64,000 nt of DNA from Trichomonas vaginalis G3 (taxonomy: Eukaryota; Parabasalia; Trichomonadida; Trichomonadidae), in assembly GCF_026262505.1 (NCBI RefSeq), contig NC_067207.1:15468082-15532081 (forward strand), given 5' to 3'. The notes under the pieces are model-generated. The model saw only the letters and a program-made list of their open reading frames with translations. It was not told the DNA's origin and made no database searches. The position numbers and the translations under genes are program-made. Within the stretch, counting starts at the first letter, position 1. Each line of letters begins with the position of its first letter. This document shows, piece by piece, positions 51,140 to 61,533 of the stretch.

Positions 51140-52320
51140 ATGGGTTTATTTGGCGCATTAGCAGGAGTTGCATCCAGATTTTGCCCGCAGTGGGAACAAT
51201 AGCCAGAGGTGTATTTGGAGTTGAAGGAAGATTTTGAGTACATTAGGTATACTTAAAGAGAGAAGCACAACCTATTATACAAACTGTACAGAAAGGTTGG
51301 AGGTAGCACGAGATGCAACAAATCTTATTCCAAATCCTGAAACAAGAGGAAAAGTTCAAGGATGGATGGACAATGTAGGAAGACAAGCAGAGAAACTACT
51401 ATAACAAAGCAAATGACTATAAACCAAGCAGCACTACATGGACCAAGGTGAAAGATTCTTTAACAGAGGATATAACCATGCACAACAATGGGTAAACAAC
51501 AACCAACCTCAACCGCCTCAAACTTGGGGAATGTAAAGTTTTTTACTGAGATGAAATGAACAATACAGCATTGAGACAAATGGGTTCAAGATGGATTTGT
51601 CGACTTCCAGCAGTTACACAACCACGTGTTTGTCAAGTTCTTCCTATACCTCAGGAAGTTTTTTAGACCGACTTAAAAAACACCTAAAAACAACCATGTT
51701 GAAAAACAAACCAAACTAAAATTTTTTACTGAGATGAAAATGACCGAAGAAGTTGAAACGGTAGATTTGACACCACAAACAAAAAGTTCAGACCATTGTC
51801 AAAACCTGTCAAAGAACTTACAGATGAAGAGAAAAATTCAATAATAGAAAGTGCCAGGTCTGGAAATACAAAACCCTAACTATAAAGTCACTTTTCATAG
51901 AAATGGAACGGCTAGTACTCAAAAAAGAAACAGACTCTCACAAATAAAATATTGAAGTCTGAAGGAGCTTTCGAGACAACAGATGGAAGGTATTCTTCAC
52001 TGACCAACAGTTCATTATAGAACAATCTCATTGACTTAGAGTCAAAATATTCTAAACTTTACAACAAACACAAAAAGTTGAAAGGAAAAACAAACAAATG
52101 GCATATGATATTTATGAAGATGTTGACGAACACAACCATACCTGCAAGTGAAGTAAAGTCAGGTGAACCAAAAAGTGACGAAAACCGATAGAAAAGAGTG
52201 AGCCAAAAACTGAAGATAAACCAAAACCAAAGGTTAGTTTCCAAACTAAACCAAGTCAACCTTCATTAGCTGGTATGGGTTGGCGTCAAAGACTTTTGGC
52301 AGCAGGCGGTTATGTAAAGT
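51140..52320 (+). pseudogene. Polinton small structural-type genes, broken
   Basis: Remains of two or three short plus-strand genes. The first begins MGLFGALAGVASRF, with a hydrophobic N-terminus like minor capsid proteins. The later ones are Lys/Glu-rich and unknown. Many breaks; little more can be said. Confidence 0.4.
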
Positions 52321-52352
52321 AAAGAAAAAAATATTTTTTTATTTTTATAGAA

Positions 52353-54500
52353 ATGCCCCCATATAGAATGGATAGAAAATCTGCTAGAATAAAAGCAGAG
52401 TTAGAAAGATATGGTTGGAAAGTTTCAAAGAAGTTTAAATATAGGAAGGGAAGACCCATAAAAGTCTATGACAAATTGTCTGGTCTTCGCTATGAAATGG
52501 ACTTGGAAACAGCACGCGCAAATTATCCAAACAGACTAGAGAGGTTAGAAGAAGAACGTCTTATGGACATGCCTTTCGATGTTAGTGAACCTCAAGTTGA
52601 AGGACACGACGGCTTTGCCAGATTCTACTGGAAACATGACGAACAATTGCATCCTTTGAGGAGGAAAAAAGGAAAAGGTGAAGACGCACATGCTCCCATG
52701 GAAAGAACAAGATATGCATATGAGAAGTATCGTGAAGTTAGAAGTAAAATTACATCTGGTCAAACCTTTACAGTAAACTTTGACGATGGAAAGAACAAAG
52801 AAGGCTTCATGGGTGTACTTGCTGCAATTCAAGATGGAAATAAGAAAGGATACAATCTCAGACTAACCGTAACAGATTTGGATGGTCACATTTACTATGC
52901 ACATGGCAATGTCACAACAGCTGCAATGCTTCTTGACGCTTTCAAGACTACAAAGAGAGAACAAATGGTTGACTCCGACTCAGACATTTTGAATGCAATT
53001 GAAGGAATTGCAAGTGTCAAGTTCGAATGGTACCAACCTAACCCTCAAGCAGTCAGACAACATGCTGGATACTTCCCGTTCATAAATAAGTCTGACATTG
53101 ACTTGACAAGGTATGGAATTTACAATTCAATTGAAACAATTGTCAATGAACCTTGCATTCTTACATGTCTCAGGAACTCTGGTCTTGTTACAGATGAGAA
53201 GATGAAGTATCTTGAGTCATGTGTGAAGACAAGGTACATTCTCAGAGGTCAATTGGCAAAAATTGCACCGTTGGCAAATGTCAATATCCGAGTCAACATA
53301 CCTACAGCTAAAGGTTCTTCACATGACGACTATGTTGTTGACAAAGACTTACCATGGTTGAAGATTGTAATTGTCCACAACCACTTCATGTTGAACGAAA
53401 GTCTTACAAACCCATTGTTCGGAAAAGGCAAGTGCAACATTGTCAGAGCTGTAAACATTCTTTTCGAGAAAGGTTTGTTGGAACCAATTCCAGATGACAA
53501 GCTGACAGAAACTTTTGTACCAAAAGACGAAACAAACTTTTCATTGTTAGCAAGACCAAAAGTTGTTCCAGACAAAGTTATAGCACAAAAGAAGTACACT
53601 GTTCCAAAAGGAGTTGGATTGTTCGGATACCAACCTGAACCAGAAGAACTTCCAATGAGGTTGCAAGAACTTCAAGATGCTATAAACAAACTTCCATTGA
53701 GACATCCAATTGACGTCAAATTGTATTGGAGAGCATCTGAGTTAGGTCAGAAGGTTTTATATGAAACAGGTTGCTTCGACGATGTTTATGAGATAGCAGG
53801 CGAAGTTTCTCAGAAGATAAGAGACTCACTTGAATTTCCACGAACTGGACCCATTGGTTGCGACAAGTTCGACTCAAACGAAAAGATATACTATGTCGAC
53901 CTTAACGCTGCATACATGAGGTTCGTCCATATATCCCGACTGGAATTCCAAACGAAGACGGTGAGTTCCCAGGAAGGAACTATACAGTTGGAAAAGTCAT
54001 ACAACAACTGTATGATATTAGGAAAGCTTCAAACCCCAAACTTGCAATGACACTCAAATTGCTTATGAATTCGACATGGGGATATTCCATTAAAAAACCT
54101 CAAAAGATGAAGAGTAAACACTATGAGAAGGTCGACAACTTTGTTGAAAGGTTCTCCCCTTTTGTTTTGAAACGAATTTACTCAAGGTCAAGGTGGCTTA
54201 GTAACCACAGTAAAACCTATTGTCGAACATTGGTCTTATCCTCAGTTCGCAAAAGCAGTCCTTGACAACTACAATGAGTTCTTCTCCGAGGTCAAATCGA
54301 AAGTTGTGGTTACTATGAGAACATCGATGCACTCATGACGAACGAAGAAGGATATAACAAACTCATTGAAATGGGAATGGTCGGTGAAAAGATGGGTCAA
54401 TTCAAATTGGACAAAATTTTCACCGAAGTTCATGTCCTCTCCAAGCGTAAGTACTGGGGCATACTTGAAGACGGCACAGAAATAAAACATTGCATGAAGT
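52353..54500 (+). pseudogene. Polinton protein-primed DNA polymerase B, broken
   Basis: The first ~565 codons stay open. They cover a basic N-terminal region (KKFKYRKGRPIKVYDKLSGL) and lead up to a family-B palm motif (YYVDLNAAYM). A second polymerase-type motif (LLMNSTWGYSIKKP) lies downstream. Polinton polymerases are protein-primed and usually over 1000 residues; this copy is shorter and broken in a few places. Confidence 0.7.
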
Positions 54501-54594
54501 AAAAAATTTTTATTCGAATTTGAATCGGACAGGTCGAGTTACACCATTCTTGGTCTCAAACTCATATATAACCTGTTTGTTGTATTTTCGTCGA

Positions 54595-54902
54595 CTATGG
54601 CACGAGACACAAACATTGACCAAACGGACAAAAAGTGTCATTTCAGATGGTCACGCAGCCAATCGCATTCGAGCACTTCGAAGAAGCCTTACGTTCCAAG
54701 GGAGAGGGTGTCTGGTGCAAGGGAGGTCATGAGACTCTACGAGCAGTACATCCTCAATGCCTGGGAGGACAAATCGTCCTTGGATTGGCAATTCTACCAA
54801 CTCCTCTGGGACGACCTCCTACGCAACTGGGATGACGAAAGAGTCCAATTCAGAGGTCGGGAACTAATTGTAAATTACCTTAATTTTAACTTATCCAAAT
54901 AA
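54595..54902 (+). CDS. Polinton short hypothetical frame
   Basis: About 100 codons from MARDTNIDQT. The later part is acidic and Trp/Leu-rich (DWQFYQLLWDDLLRNWDD). Unknown; it may be a remnant. Confidence 0.35.
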
Positions 54903-54951
54903 ACACCTAAATTTACTCGGGGTTTCCCCCTAAAATAAAATTTTTTTACTC

Positions 54952-55640
54952 TTAGAACCACTCGAGGTTCTCCTTACGGTTGTTGAGCTTGTCACCGTCA
55001 ATGTGTCTGACCTTCGTCTTCTTGTTTGGATTTGGAACCCATTGAATTGCGACAAGCTTGCCCATGGAATTGAACCGTAATTCCGAAGGGTAAGGTTCAA
55101 GTGTCCCAAGTTGTTGAGGACTGGGGTAAGAACCTTGCCGTCTCCTTGTTGCGGATTTGGTATGGGTAGGGTTGGGAAATTTCGTAAGTGTCATCGGCAA
55201 CAAGGGTTGCCCAAACTTCCTCTTCTTCGTGTTTCTCTTCTTCCTCTTCTTCCTCTTCCTCTTCTTCGTGTTTCTCTTCTTCCTCGACAATTCCTTCTTC
55301 AATTCTGTGTTCACGAAGTACGGTGTTGCATGTTCTGTCCTTTCCGAGTACCTTCCAGATGGCGTCTATCTCTTCGAAGAAACGGTAGATGAGTCTGGCA
55401 AGGTCTCGGTTCTCTCTCGTAAATGCGCAAGGTTTCCGTCAAATCTTCAGGCATTTCTCATTGGAAGCTTGGTTCATGAGGACATCGGCTTTGAGCTTGG
55501 TCATCTCTTCCATAAGACTACTTTGGAGAGTCTTAACGGTGTTTGTCAGATGAGCTTTCAAATTCAAAATTTGAATTTGAACTGGGCGCTTGTCTGGCAA
55601 CATTGAAAGGACATCTGCCATTGTTTCGGCTTCGGTGCTT
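54952..55640 (-). pseudogene. Polinton HNH-type remnant
   Basis: The minus-strand C-terminal end VRHIDGDKLNNRKENLEWF fits the second half of an HNH_3-type nuclease motif (H-x-N-x8-N-x2-NL). It is preceded by a highly basic Lys/Arg tract encoded by TTCCTC-type repeats (55200-55300). It is broken or fused by repeat change. HNH genes are common passengers in such elements. Confidence 0.45.
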
Positions 55641-55682
55641 GTTCGGACATCGAAAAAATGAAGTGGTTTGAGAATGACGGTT

Positions 55683-56078
55683 TTACTTCAAAAAGCTTGT
55701 TATGACGGTTAAGTCATACAACAAGTTTAAAATAATATCTTGTTCTTCTTCTGAACGTTTGTTGTCTCTTCCGATAAAAGTTTCGAACATGAGAACCAAA
55801 AAACGTTTTTTGAGATTGCGGAAGAGTTCAGGCAAACGTTCATATTCTGGATATGTTGGGAGCAGTTCAAAACATCTGAGCTGACTTTCGGACAAAATTG
55901 GGACAATGTCAGAAAATTCATCTTTGGTCGGACTGCTTGAAGGTAAGTCCCTTACATGTAAGTAGCTCTGGTAAAGTCTTCTCATTTCTGCTAACTTTTG
56001 GAGTATAGCTTCGTAGTTTAGAAGTTTTAATTTTAATTGTCTTATTCCACTCTTTACTTCTAAACGGTAACTATCCAT
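55683..56078 (-). CDS. Polinton hypothetical helical protein
   Basis: About 131 residues from MDSYRLEVKSGIRQLKLKLL, predominantly helical, no family recognised. It lies in a minus-strand group (54952-56961). Confidence 0.4.
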   Translation of the reverse strand: MDSYRLEVKSGIRQLKLKLLNYEAILQKLAEMRRLYQSYLHVRDLPSSSPTKDEFSDIVPILSESQLRCFELLPTYPEYERLPELFRNLKKRFLVLMFETFIGRDNKRSEEEQDIILNLLYDLTVITSFLK

Positions 56079-56289
56079 GAGGTCAAGAGTAGCTTTGGTA
56101 GCTTTAAGTGGAGCTATCTGTTCCTTGACTCTGCAATTTTGGTTGCAATTGTGGTTTGAGCTCCTTCAAGTTCGCCGTCTATGTCGTTCTCAACACCTTC
56201 AACCATAGCTTGAAACTCTTCATCGGTCCATTGAGATTGGTGTGGGACGAATTTAACTTGCTTCATTCAAAAAATGAAAAAAAATGTTT

Positions 56290-56961
56290 TTACTCAAAGC
56301 GTGCCATGTATATGGCTATAAGAAACTTACCAGAATTCTTCTTCTCATGAGTCTTCGGCAACTTGAGTGTTGTTGGAGTTGGGTCTGGAATTTCAATTCT
56401 CTCTCGAGCGCAACAACAGATGTCAGAATAACATTCCCCACTGTCCTTCTTGCCACCATAAACTGTGTATTGACCGAACTTGCATTTGCAGGAAGACCGG
56501 TCAATACAAGGTTCACAGTTGAAATAGTTGTACACAAACCTGTTGAGTACGAGTGTGAGTAAAAACATAAAAAAAAAAGTTAAAATGAGATGTTTACTGA
56601 ACTGAATTGGTTGGATGTCGCCTTCTGAGGTTATGAAGAACGGCTGTCCAGAGTAGTGAAGTAGTGCTCTGAGAATTTGTGTAATTCGTGGAATTGGGCT
56701 CTCACGATATGGAAGTAGTATCCAAGGACGTTTCATGAAGAACTTCAAGAGGGCTTCTTTCTTCACATCCTTAATATCATCGAATGCAGTGCCTTCTGGA
56801 ACTTGAATTGCAACACCTGTTTCAATTTCCAACTTTAAGACACTATTCTTGGACAACCAGAAGCCAATGGACTTGCTTGGTTTGCACTTGCTGAGATATT
56901 CCTTCACGGTTTCATTTACCTCAATTAGATAAATTGCTTCGTCTAAGGGGTCAAGCTCCAT
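56290..56961 (-). CDS. Polinton membrane protein with Cys-rich C-terminal domain
   Basis: A 223-residue protein, open. Residues 1-~120 are soluble, including KFFMKRPWILLPYRESPIPR. A membrane helix is near 127-145 (ILTFFFMFLLTLVLNRFVY). Then comes a domain with about ten Cys (CEPCIDRSSCKCKFGQYTVY, CYSDICCCARE), probably disulphide-bonded. Possibly a virion or surface protein; no homologue recognised. Its start is next to the 21-bp repeat array. Confidence 0.55.
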   Translation of the reverse strand: MELDPLDEAIYLIEVNETVKEYLSKCKPSKSIGFWLSKNSVLKLEIETGVAIQVPEGTAFDDIKDVKKEALLKFFMKRPWILLPYRESPIPRITQILRALLHYSGQPFFITSEGDIQPIQFSKHLILTFFFMFLLTLVLNRFVYNYFNCEPCIDRSSCKCKFGQYTVYGGKKDSGECYSDICCCARERIEIPDPTPTTLKLPKTHEKKNSGKFLIAIYMARFE

Positions 56962-56967
56962 ACTGAG

Positions 56968-57310
56968 TCAGTACAATATTGTACTTTTTCAAGACAATGT
57001 TGTACTTTTTCAAGACAATGTTGTACTTTTTCAAGACAATATGTACTTTTTCAGAACAATGTTGTACTTTTTCAGAACAATGTTGTATAAATTCAGTACA
57101 ATGTCTCTCAAATTTGAGTACAGCTGTACTTTTTCAGAACAAGTCTTGAACTTTTTCAGAACAATGTTGTACTTTTTCAAGACAATGTTGTACTTTTTCA
57201 AGACAATGTTGTACTTTTTCAAGACAATGTTGTACTTTTTCAAGACAATGTTGTACTTTTTCAAGACAATGTTGTACTTTTTCAAGACAATATTATATTG
57301 TTTCAGAACA
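56968..57310. repeat. 21-bp minisatellite between divergent Polinton genes
   Basis: About 16 copies of a 21-base unit (GACAATGTTGTACTTTTTCAA) occupy exactly the gap between the minus-strand membrane protein and the plus-strand Pro-rich protein. Copies vary between TTTCAAG and TTTCAGA types. Frames across the array are repeat by-products. Confidence 0.9.
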
Positions 57311-57332
57311 AAGACGGTTAAGACACAAACGA

Positions 57333-57929
57333 ATGTCCGACGTCCCACCTACTGAACCCGTTCCACAGCCAGAGGAACCTAAAGCACCAGCCCCTGCACC
57401 TCAGCAACCTCAGTTCCAACAAGTACCTCAGTTCCAGCAAGTCCCTCCGTATTACTACCAATTTCCACCTCAATGTTACTACCCACCACAAGGCTTCCCG
57501 AACTACCCTCCTCAGCCTATGCCTTACTGCCCTAACCCTTGGATGTTCATGTCAAACCCTCCACCCCAATTCCAATTCCAATCTCAATCCAAGAGAGACC
57601 AAGAGTTCGAGGAAGGTCTGAACCGTTTACGCAAAGAGTATGCCACAGCCCCTATGGAAGATGACAGGCTTTCAGTCTCTTCCCTCAAATCGACCGATTC
57701 GACTCGTACCACAGATTCGGTTCGTGACCGTGAAGACTACCTCAAGCAGTCTGAGAGACTCTTCATCCTACAACCATTTACAGTTGGAGCTCTCAAGAAC
57801 ATGCGCAATTACGAAGGTCAGACACCAGCTGGAGACCGCAAAACAGACGTACTCGCAAGAGCAGTCCAACTGGTCAAGACAAAGACTGAGATAGTCGACT
57901 TCATTCTTGCAGCTTGCCCATACAAGTAA
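57333..57929 (+). CDS. Polinton Pro/Gln/Tyr-rich protein
   Basis: A 198-residue, open gene. Residues 1-~85 are low-complexity and rich in Pro, Gln and Tyr (PPYYYQFPPQCYYPPQGFPN). Residues ~90-198 are charged and helical, ending in AVQLVKTKTEIVDFILAACP. No known domain. It could be a scaffold or virion protein. Confidence 0.5.
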   Translation: MSDVPPTEPVPQPEEPKAPAPAPQQPQFQQVPQFQQVPPYYYQFPPQCYYPPQGFPNYPPQPMPYCPNPWMFMSNPPPQFQFQSQSKRDQEFEEGLNRLRKEYATAPMEDDRLSVSSLKSTDSTRTTDSVRDREDYLKQSERLFILQPFTVGALKNMRNYEGQTPAGDRKTDVLARAVQLVKTKTEIVDFILAACPYK

Positions 57930-57957
57930 AAAAATAAACAATTACGAGTTAAACTTT

Positions 57958-58158
57958 TTACTCTTTCTTTTCTGAGTTGTTTAGAGCTGGTTTCTCTTGT
58001 AGAAACCTTTCGTACTCTTCCATGGTCATGTAATTGCGAATTTGGTACGCAATTCCAGGTTCGTTGTTTTTGAACCTTACGTATGTAACGCTTCCATCCT
58101 CCTCAGGGAAGTAAGCTGCTAACATCTGACCAAGTTTTCTCGGTGACTCGGAGCTCAT
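57958..58158 (-). CDS. Polinton small hypothetical protein
   Basis: A 66-residue protein (MSSESPRKLGQMLAAYFPEE, then TMEEYERFLQEKPALNNSE). Mixed strand-helix character, unknown. It follows 58199-58393 on the same strand. Confidence 0.45.
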   Translation of the reverse strand: MSSESPRKLGQMLAAYFPEEDGSVTYVRFKNNEPGIAYQIRNYMTMEEYERFLQEKPALNNSEKKE

Positions 58159-58198
58159 AAAAATGTCACTTTTTAAATGTTAAGTTTTTAGTCTTATT

Positions 58199-58393
58199 TT
58201 ACCCTTTGTTTACCCTTTGTTTGTCAAGGTAGTATTGGAGTGCAATTTCTCCAAATTCTCTGTGTCGGAGTTCTTCAGCATTTTCCAAGGTGTACCTGGA
58301 GAACTCAAAGAAGTTGTCAAGAAGATACTGCCATGCTGCTCTTCTGAGTTCGTCGGTATTTTGGAAGTGTTGCACCTTCGAGTCTTCGGACAT
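58199..58393 (-). CDS. Polinton small hypothetical protein
   Basis: A 64-residue helical, acidic protein from MSEDSKVQHFQNTDELRRAA. The ATG at 58393 is chosen because the sequence upstream in the frame runs into the inverted repeat. Unknown function. Confidence 0.45.
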   Translation of the reverse strand: MSEDSKVQHFQNTDELRRAAWQYLLDNFFEFSRYTLENAEELRHREFGEIALQYYLDKQRVNKG

Positions 58394-58415
58394 GAAAAAA
58401 TAACACTTTTTCAGC

Positions 58416-58475
58416 AAAAATATATTTTAGGTGAAGAGGTGAGATTTCACCTCTTTTCTCACCTCTTTTCTCACC
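58416..58475. repeat. Left 60-bp inverted repeat of nested cassette
   Basis: It starts AAAAATATATTTTAGGTGAA and is the near-exact complement of 59482-59541. The arm itself carries AGGTGA/TCACCT words and can fold on its own. Confidence 0.9.
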
Positions 58476-58559
58476 CGTTGAATTTTCATGAATTTTCCCG
58501 AAATAAAAAATAAAGTTGGTTTTTTTAAAAAAATATTTTTTTATTTTTATTGTAAGAAC

Positions 58560-59474
58560 ATGTTAGCAACAACAGCACCAAACTCTTTAGTCATGAACCC
58601 AACATCTATGTTAGTAGAGATGAAAAGCTTCATTCCTTCTTCATATACTTTCGAAACAGAAATCCAGAAGATAAAGCAAGAACTTCTCCAAGGAGATTTA
58701 GATTGCACTGCAAAAGATGAAACAAATGAACAGTATCTTTATGAAATGCAGGACCTCATCGACCATCTACCTAAACTTCCTGAAATTCAGCAGCAAAAGC
58801 TCACTATTCCTGAATTCGATGAAATAGAAGTGAAACCAACTGACTCAGTAGAAATAAAGAAGTTCATACGAAAGGTAAACTATGAGTTTCTAGGATTTCA
58901 TTGCAACCACAAAGTCATGGACAAAGATTGCGACATGGTATATAAGAACATCTCTGACATATATAAATCTGGGGAGTTTAAGACCTACGACAACTTTGTT
59001 TCGTTAGTTGCAAAATGTGTATGGCAGATAAGAGATAAAGATAAAAGAGGTAAAGTATGGAACGAACAGATAAGACCCGCTATGTTTGAGATGAAGAGAG
59101 CAATTGACGCCTTAGTTGTTTTAGCAGGTAAGGTTTCAGAATATAACGCAAAAATGAACCCGCAATGTTCAAAATGTAAAGCAGCAATGAGGAAATATAA
59201 CTACTCCGTCAAAGAGATAGAACGTATGCGAAACGACTATGCTGACTTAAAGAAAGAAGTAGAGAAACCAGCAGAAGATAAAATGAACATGTTAGCATTT
59301 CTGAACAAAAACTATCCAACTGCTGACGATTTCCTTCTATCTGACGTCAAGAAGAAGTATAAAGAAACTTTCGGTATCGTTAAAACATTCGATGTACTGA
59401 CAGAAGAAATAGAAGCTACGAAATTGTTTAGGATTTCAAATATACATCATACAATTCATGTAAAACGCTTATAA
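58560..59474 (+). CDS. Gene inside inverted-repeat cassette of the Polinton
   Basis: A 304-residue, open protein framed by 60-bp inverted repeats. It is helical and charged, with a C-x2-C pair (NPQCSKCKAAMRKYNY) followed by a coiled coil (VKEIERMRNDYADLKKEVEK). Another part reads FLGFHCNHKVMDKDCDMVYK. No family recognised. It may be a Polinton gene of its own or the cargo of a nested element. Start is the ATG at 58560, right after an A/T run like those before the other Polinton genes. Confidence 0.55.
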   Translation: MLATTAPNSLVMNPTSMLVEMKSFIPSSYTFETEIQKIKQELLQGDLDCTAKDETNEQYLYEMQDLIDHLPKLPEIQQQKLTIPEFDEIEVKPTDSVEIKKFIRKVNYEFLGFHCNHKVMDKDCDMVYKNISDIYKSGEFKTYDNFVSLVAKCVWQIRDKDKRGKVWNEQIRPAMFEMKRAIDALVVLAGKVSEYNAKMNPQCSKCKAAMRKYNYSVKEIERMRNDYADLKKEVEKPAEDKMNMLAFLNKNYPTADDFLLSDVKKKYKETFGIVKTFDVLTEEIEATKLFRISNIHHTIHVKRL

Positions 59475-59481
59475 AATAACA

Positions 59482-59541
59482 GGTGAAAAAAGAGGTGAAA
59501 AAAGAGGTGAAATCTCACCTCTTCACCTAAAATATATTTTT
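59482..59541. repeat. Right 60-bp inverted repeat of nested cassette
   Basis: The complement of 58416-58475 with about three differences (TTTTCTCACC on the left against TTTTTTCACC on the right). It begins 7 bases after the gene's stop. Confidence 0.9.
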
Positions 59542-59677
59542 ATTGAAAAATGACCAAATTTCATGAAATTTCTCTAGACCGACTTTTACAGGGGTAGCCA
59601 AAACTCATGAAAATCGTGAAAAATAACAGAGTATTTTGACAACTTCAAACAAGTAGAGTAGATGAACTCTTTATTTT

Positions 59678-60553
59678 TCAAGCTTGACTTTTTACAATTT
59701 GAACTTTGTTCGCGTAGATGTGAATTCTGAAAGAAGTATGAGGGTCTTGTATGACTTTGTACTTCTCCCAGAGTTCATGTCTGTCAAACTTACCTGCCAT
59801 GGACTCTTTCATAAGTTCCATGAAATCGTCTTCGGACAATCCAGGGAAAAGTATGATATCAGTAAGTATTCTTTTAACATCCTTACTTAAACTCTTTGCT
59901 GTCTGTACACAAATGACAACAGAGATGTTGAAGTGTCTGAGCTTTTTAAGAATTCGACACATATCTTGTTCTCTGTTCTTTAACAAAGGATGAGAGGCGA
60001 AATCATCTAAGATAAGAAGACATCTATGAGGGTAAGTCTTCCAATCGTAAGATTGCAATTTCTTCGAAATGTATTCTATCTCTTTCTGTTTGTTTCTGAA
60101 GTGTTTCTTCTCTAATATTCTCTGCATTTCCTCATTTGGGTCTTTAAACTTAGAATTGACATACTCATTTATAGCATTGTACTTCAAAACTCTTCTTTGG
60201 TACTTCTTTATCCAATCTAACAACTCAGTATCCTTTATACATACTAACTTAGACTTCTTTATAATATCTTTGAACGAATTGACGGTTTGGTCAAATTGAC
60301 CAGAAGTACTACAAATAACAACTAACTCATAGAATGGGTTCTTCTCATCTAGTTCTTGTTGTTGTGCAGCCATTTTAAGATAAGTGAAAGTCTTACCCGA
60401 CCCAGGCGGTGCAATTAGACCTGTTATACCATTCTGAGCAAATAAGAACTTGTCATGTATGGGTTTTATCTGAGCATTTTCTAACTTCCTCTTGTTCTTC
60501 TTCAAAACATTCTCAAATTTCTTGTCAATGTCAGCAAACTTTTTTTCTAACAT
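59678..60553 (-). CDS. Polinton FtsK/A32-type packaging ATPase
   Basis: A 291-residue, open gene. The Walker A motif is in GITGLIAPPGSGKTFTYLKM, the Walker B in RCLLILDDFASHPLL, and a following sensor-like strand is ISVVICVQTAKSLSKDV. This is the A32/FtsK-like genome-packaging ATPase, a hallmark of Polintons and related viruses. Start is the ATG at 60553, which avoids overlap with the divergent gene starting at 60590. Confidence 0.82.
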   Translation of the reverse strand: MLEKKFADIDKKFENVLKKNKRKLENAQIKPIHDKFLFAQNGITGLIAPPGSGKTFTYLKMAAQQQELDEKNPFYELVVICSTSGQFDQTVNSFKDIIKKSKLVCIKDTELLDWIKKYQRRVLKYNAINEYVNSKFKDPNEEMQRILEKKHFRNKQKEIEYISKKLQSYDWKTYPHRCLLILDDFASHPLLKNREQDMCRILKKLRHFNISVVICVQTAKSLSKDVKRILTDIILFPGLSEDDFMELMKESMAGKFDRHELWEKYKVIQDPHTSFRIHIYANKVQIVKSQA

Positions 60554-60589
60554 ATTTTTAGAAAAATTAAAATTTTTATCTTTTTGAAA

Positions 60590-61048
60590 ATGTCTAGCGA
60601 TTTCGCTATCTATATTCGAGACAAGCTTTTTGACTCTAAAACTTCTGTCGACCATAAAATCTTACATAGTGTAAACAAGAAAGGTGAATTTGTTCTAAAG
60701 TTCTGTTTCTGGGAATATGACAAGAACCATAAAACCTTAAGCAGAGAAGTCTTAAAATTTGTCAATGACAGACTTGTTGACAGAGATGACGCCGATTGGA
60801 AAGATGAAGTCCAACAAAAGTTCTTAGAATGCAAAGAAGACACATGCGCTGTTCTTGAAGATGAAATAGGAAACAGAATAGAAGAGCTATTAAAGGACAA
60901 AGAACTTTTACAGAAATATGGTTCTGAGAAGTTTGACATAACTCCACCAGAGAAGAAGAAGAAGAAGAGAGAAAAGAAAGAAAAGAAAGTAGAAGAAGAG
61001 AAAAAAGAACCTGAACCAGAGCCAGAGAAGGTGAGATATGACATGTAA
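60590..61048 (+). CDS. Polinton hypothetical protein with Lys/Glu tail
   Basis: A 152-residue protein. Residues 1-~120 form a mixed domain (FAIYIRDKLFDSKTSVDHKI, GEFVLKFCFWEYDKNHKTLS). Residues ~122-145 are almost pure Lys and Glu. Unknown. It is divergent from the ATPase with only 36 bases between the starts. Confidence 0.55.
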   Translation: MSSDFAIYIRDKLFDSKTSVDHKILHSVNKKGEFVLKFCFWEYDKNHKTLSREVLKFVNDRLVDRDDADWKDEVQQKFLECKEDTCAVLEDEIGNRIEELLKDKELLQKYGSEKFDITPPEKKKKKREKKEKKVEEEKKEPEPEPEKVRYDM

Positions 61049-61064
61049 AAATAAAATTTTATTT

Positions 61065-61484
61065 TTAGAACATTTCTGGGTCAATGTCAATGTTCTCTTC
61101 CTCTTTAGGAGCAAACACTGGCTTAGACTCTAAAATCTTTTTACCTAATTTACCTTGAACTTCAACTATCTTAGACTCATAATATTCATAGTCGTCTGCT
61201 TTCTTTGGTTCATAAGGTATAACAAGTTTGTATGCTTTACCTTCTTTAAGGTTTGAAAACCTTCTGTCAAAATTTTCTTTGACTGCTAACAAACCTTCTA
61301 TGTCTAAGTCTTCAAATTTCGCACCATTTTTAGTCACAATAGCAAACTTAACGGGTTCGATGTTCCAAACTTTGTCATATGAAGACTTTTCAAAATGGTA
61401 GAAGTAAACATTCAAATATGTGAATGGGTCTAGTTCTTCTTTAAGTCCTGACATGTACTTGTTTACTGAAATATATTTCGTCAT
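61065..61484 (-). CDS. Polinton hypothetical protein
   Basis: A 139-residue protein with strand-rich composition (VWNIEPVKFAIVTKNGAKFE, GKAYKLVIPYEPKKADDYEY) and an acidic tail ending IDPEMF. An acidic, aromatic-ended tail is typical of single-stranded DNA-binding proteins, which is a possible but unproven role. Convergent with 60590-61048. Confidence 0.45.
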   Translation of the reverse strand: MTKYISVNKYMSGLKEELDPFTYLNVYFYHFEKSSYDKVWNIEPVKFAIVTKNGAKFEDLDIEGLLAVKENFDRRFSNLKEGKAYKLVIPYEPKKADDYEYYESKIVEVQGKLGKKILESKPVFAPKEEENIDIDPEMF

Positions 61485-61533
61485 CTTTTCTTCAGAATAA
61501 AAAAATATTTTTTTAAAAATTTACTCAGAAAAA

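Noticed and set aside
57031-57355. Overlapping frames on both strands with YNIVLKK or LYFFKTM repeats
   Set aside because: Products of the 21-bp minisatellite.
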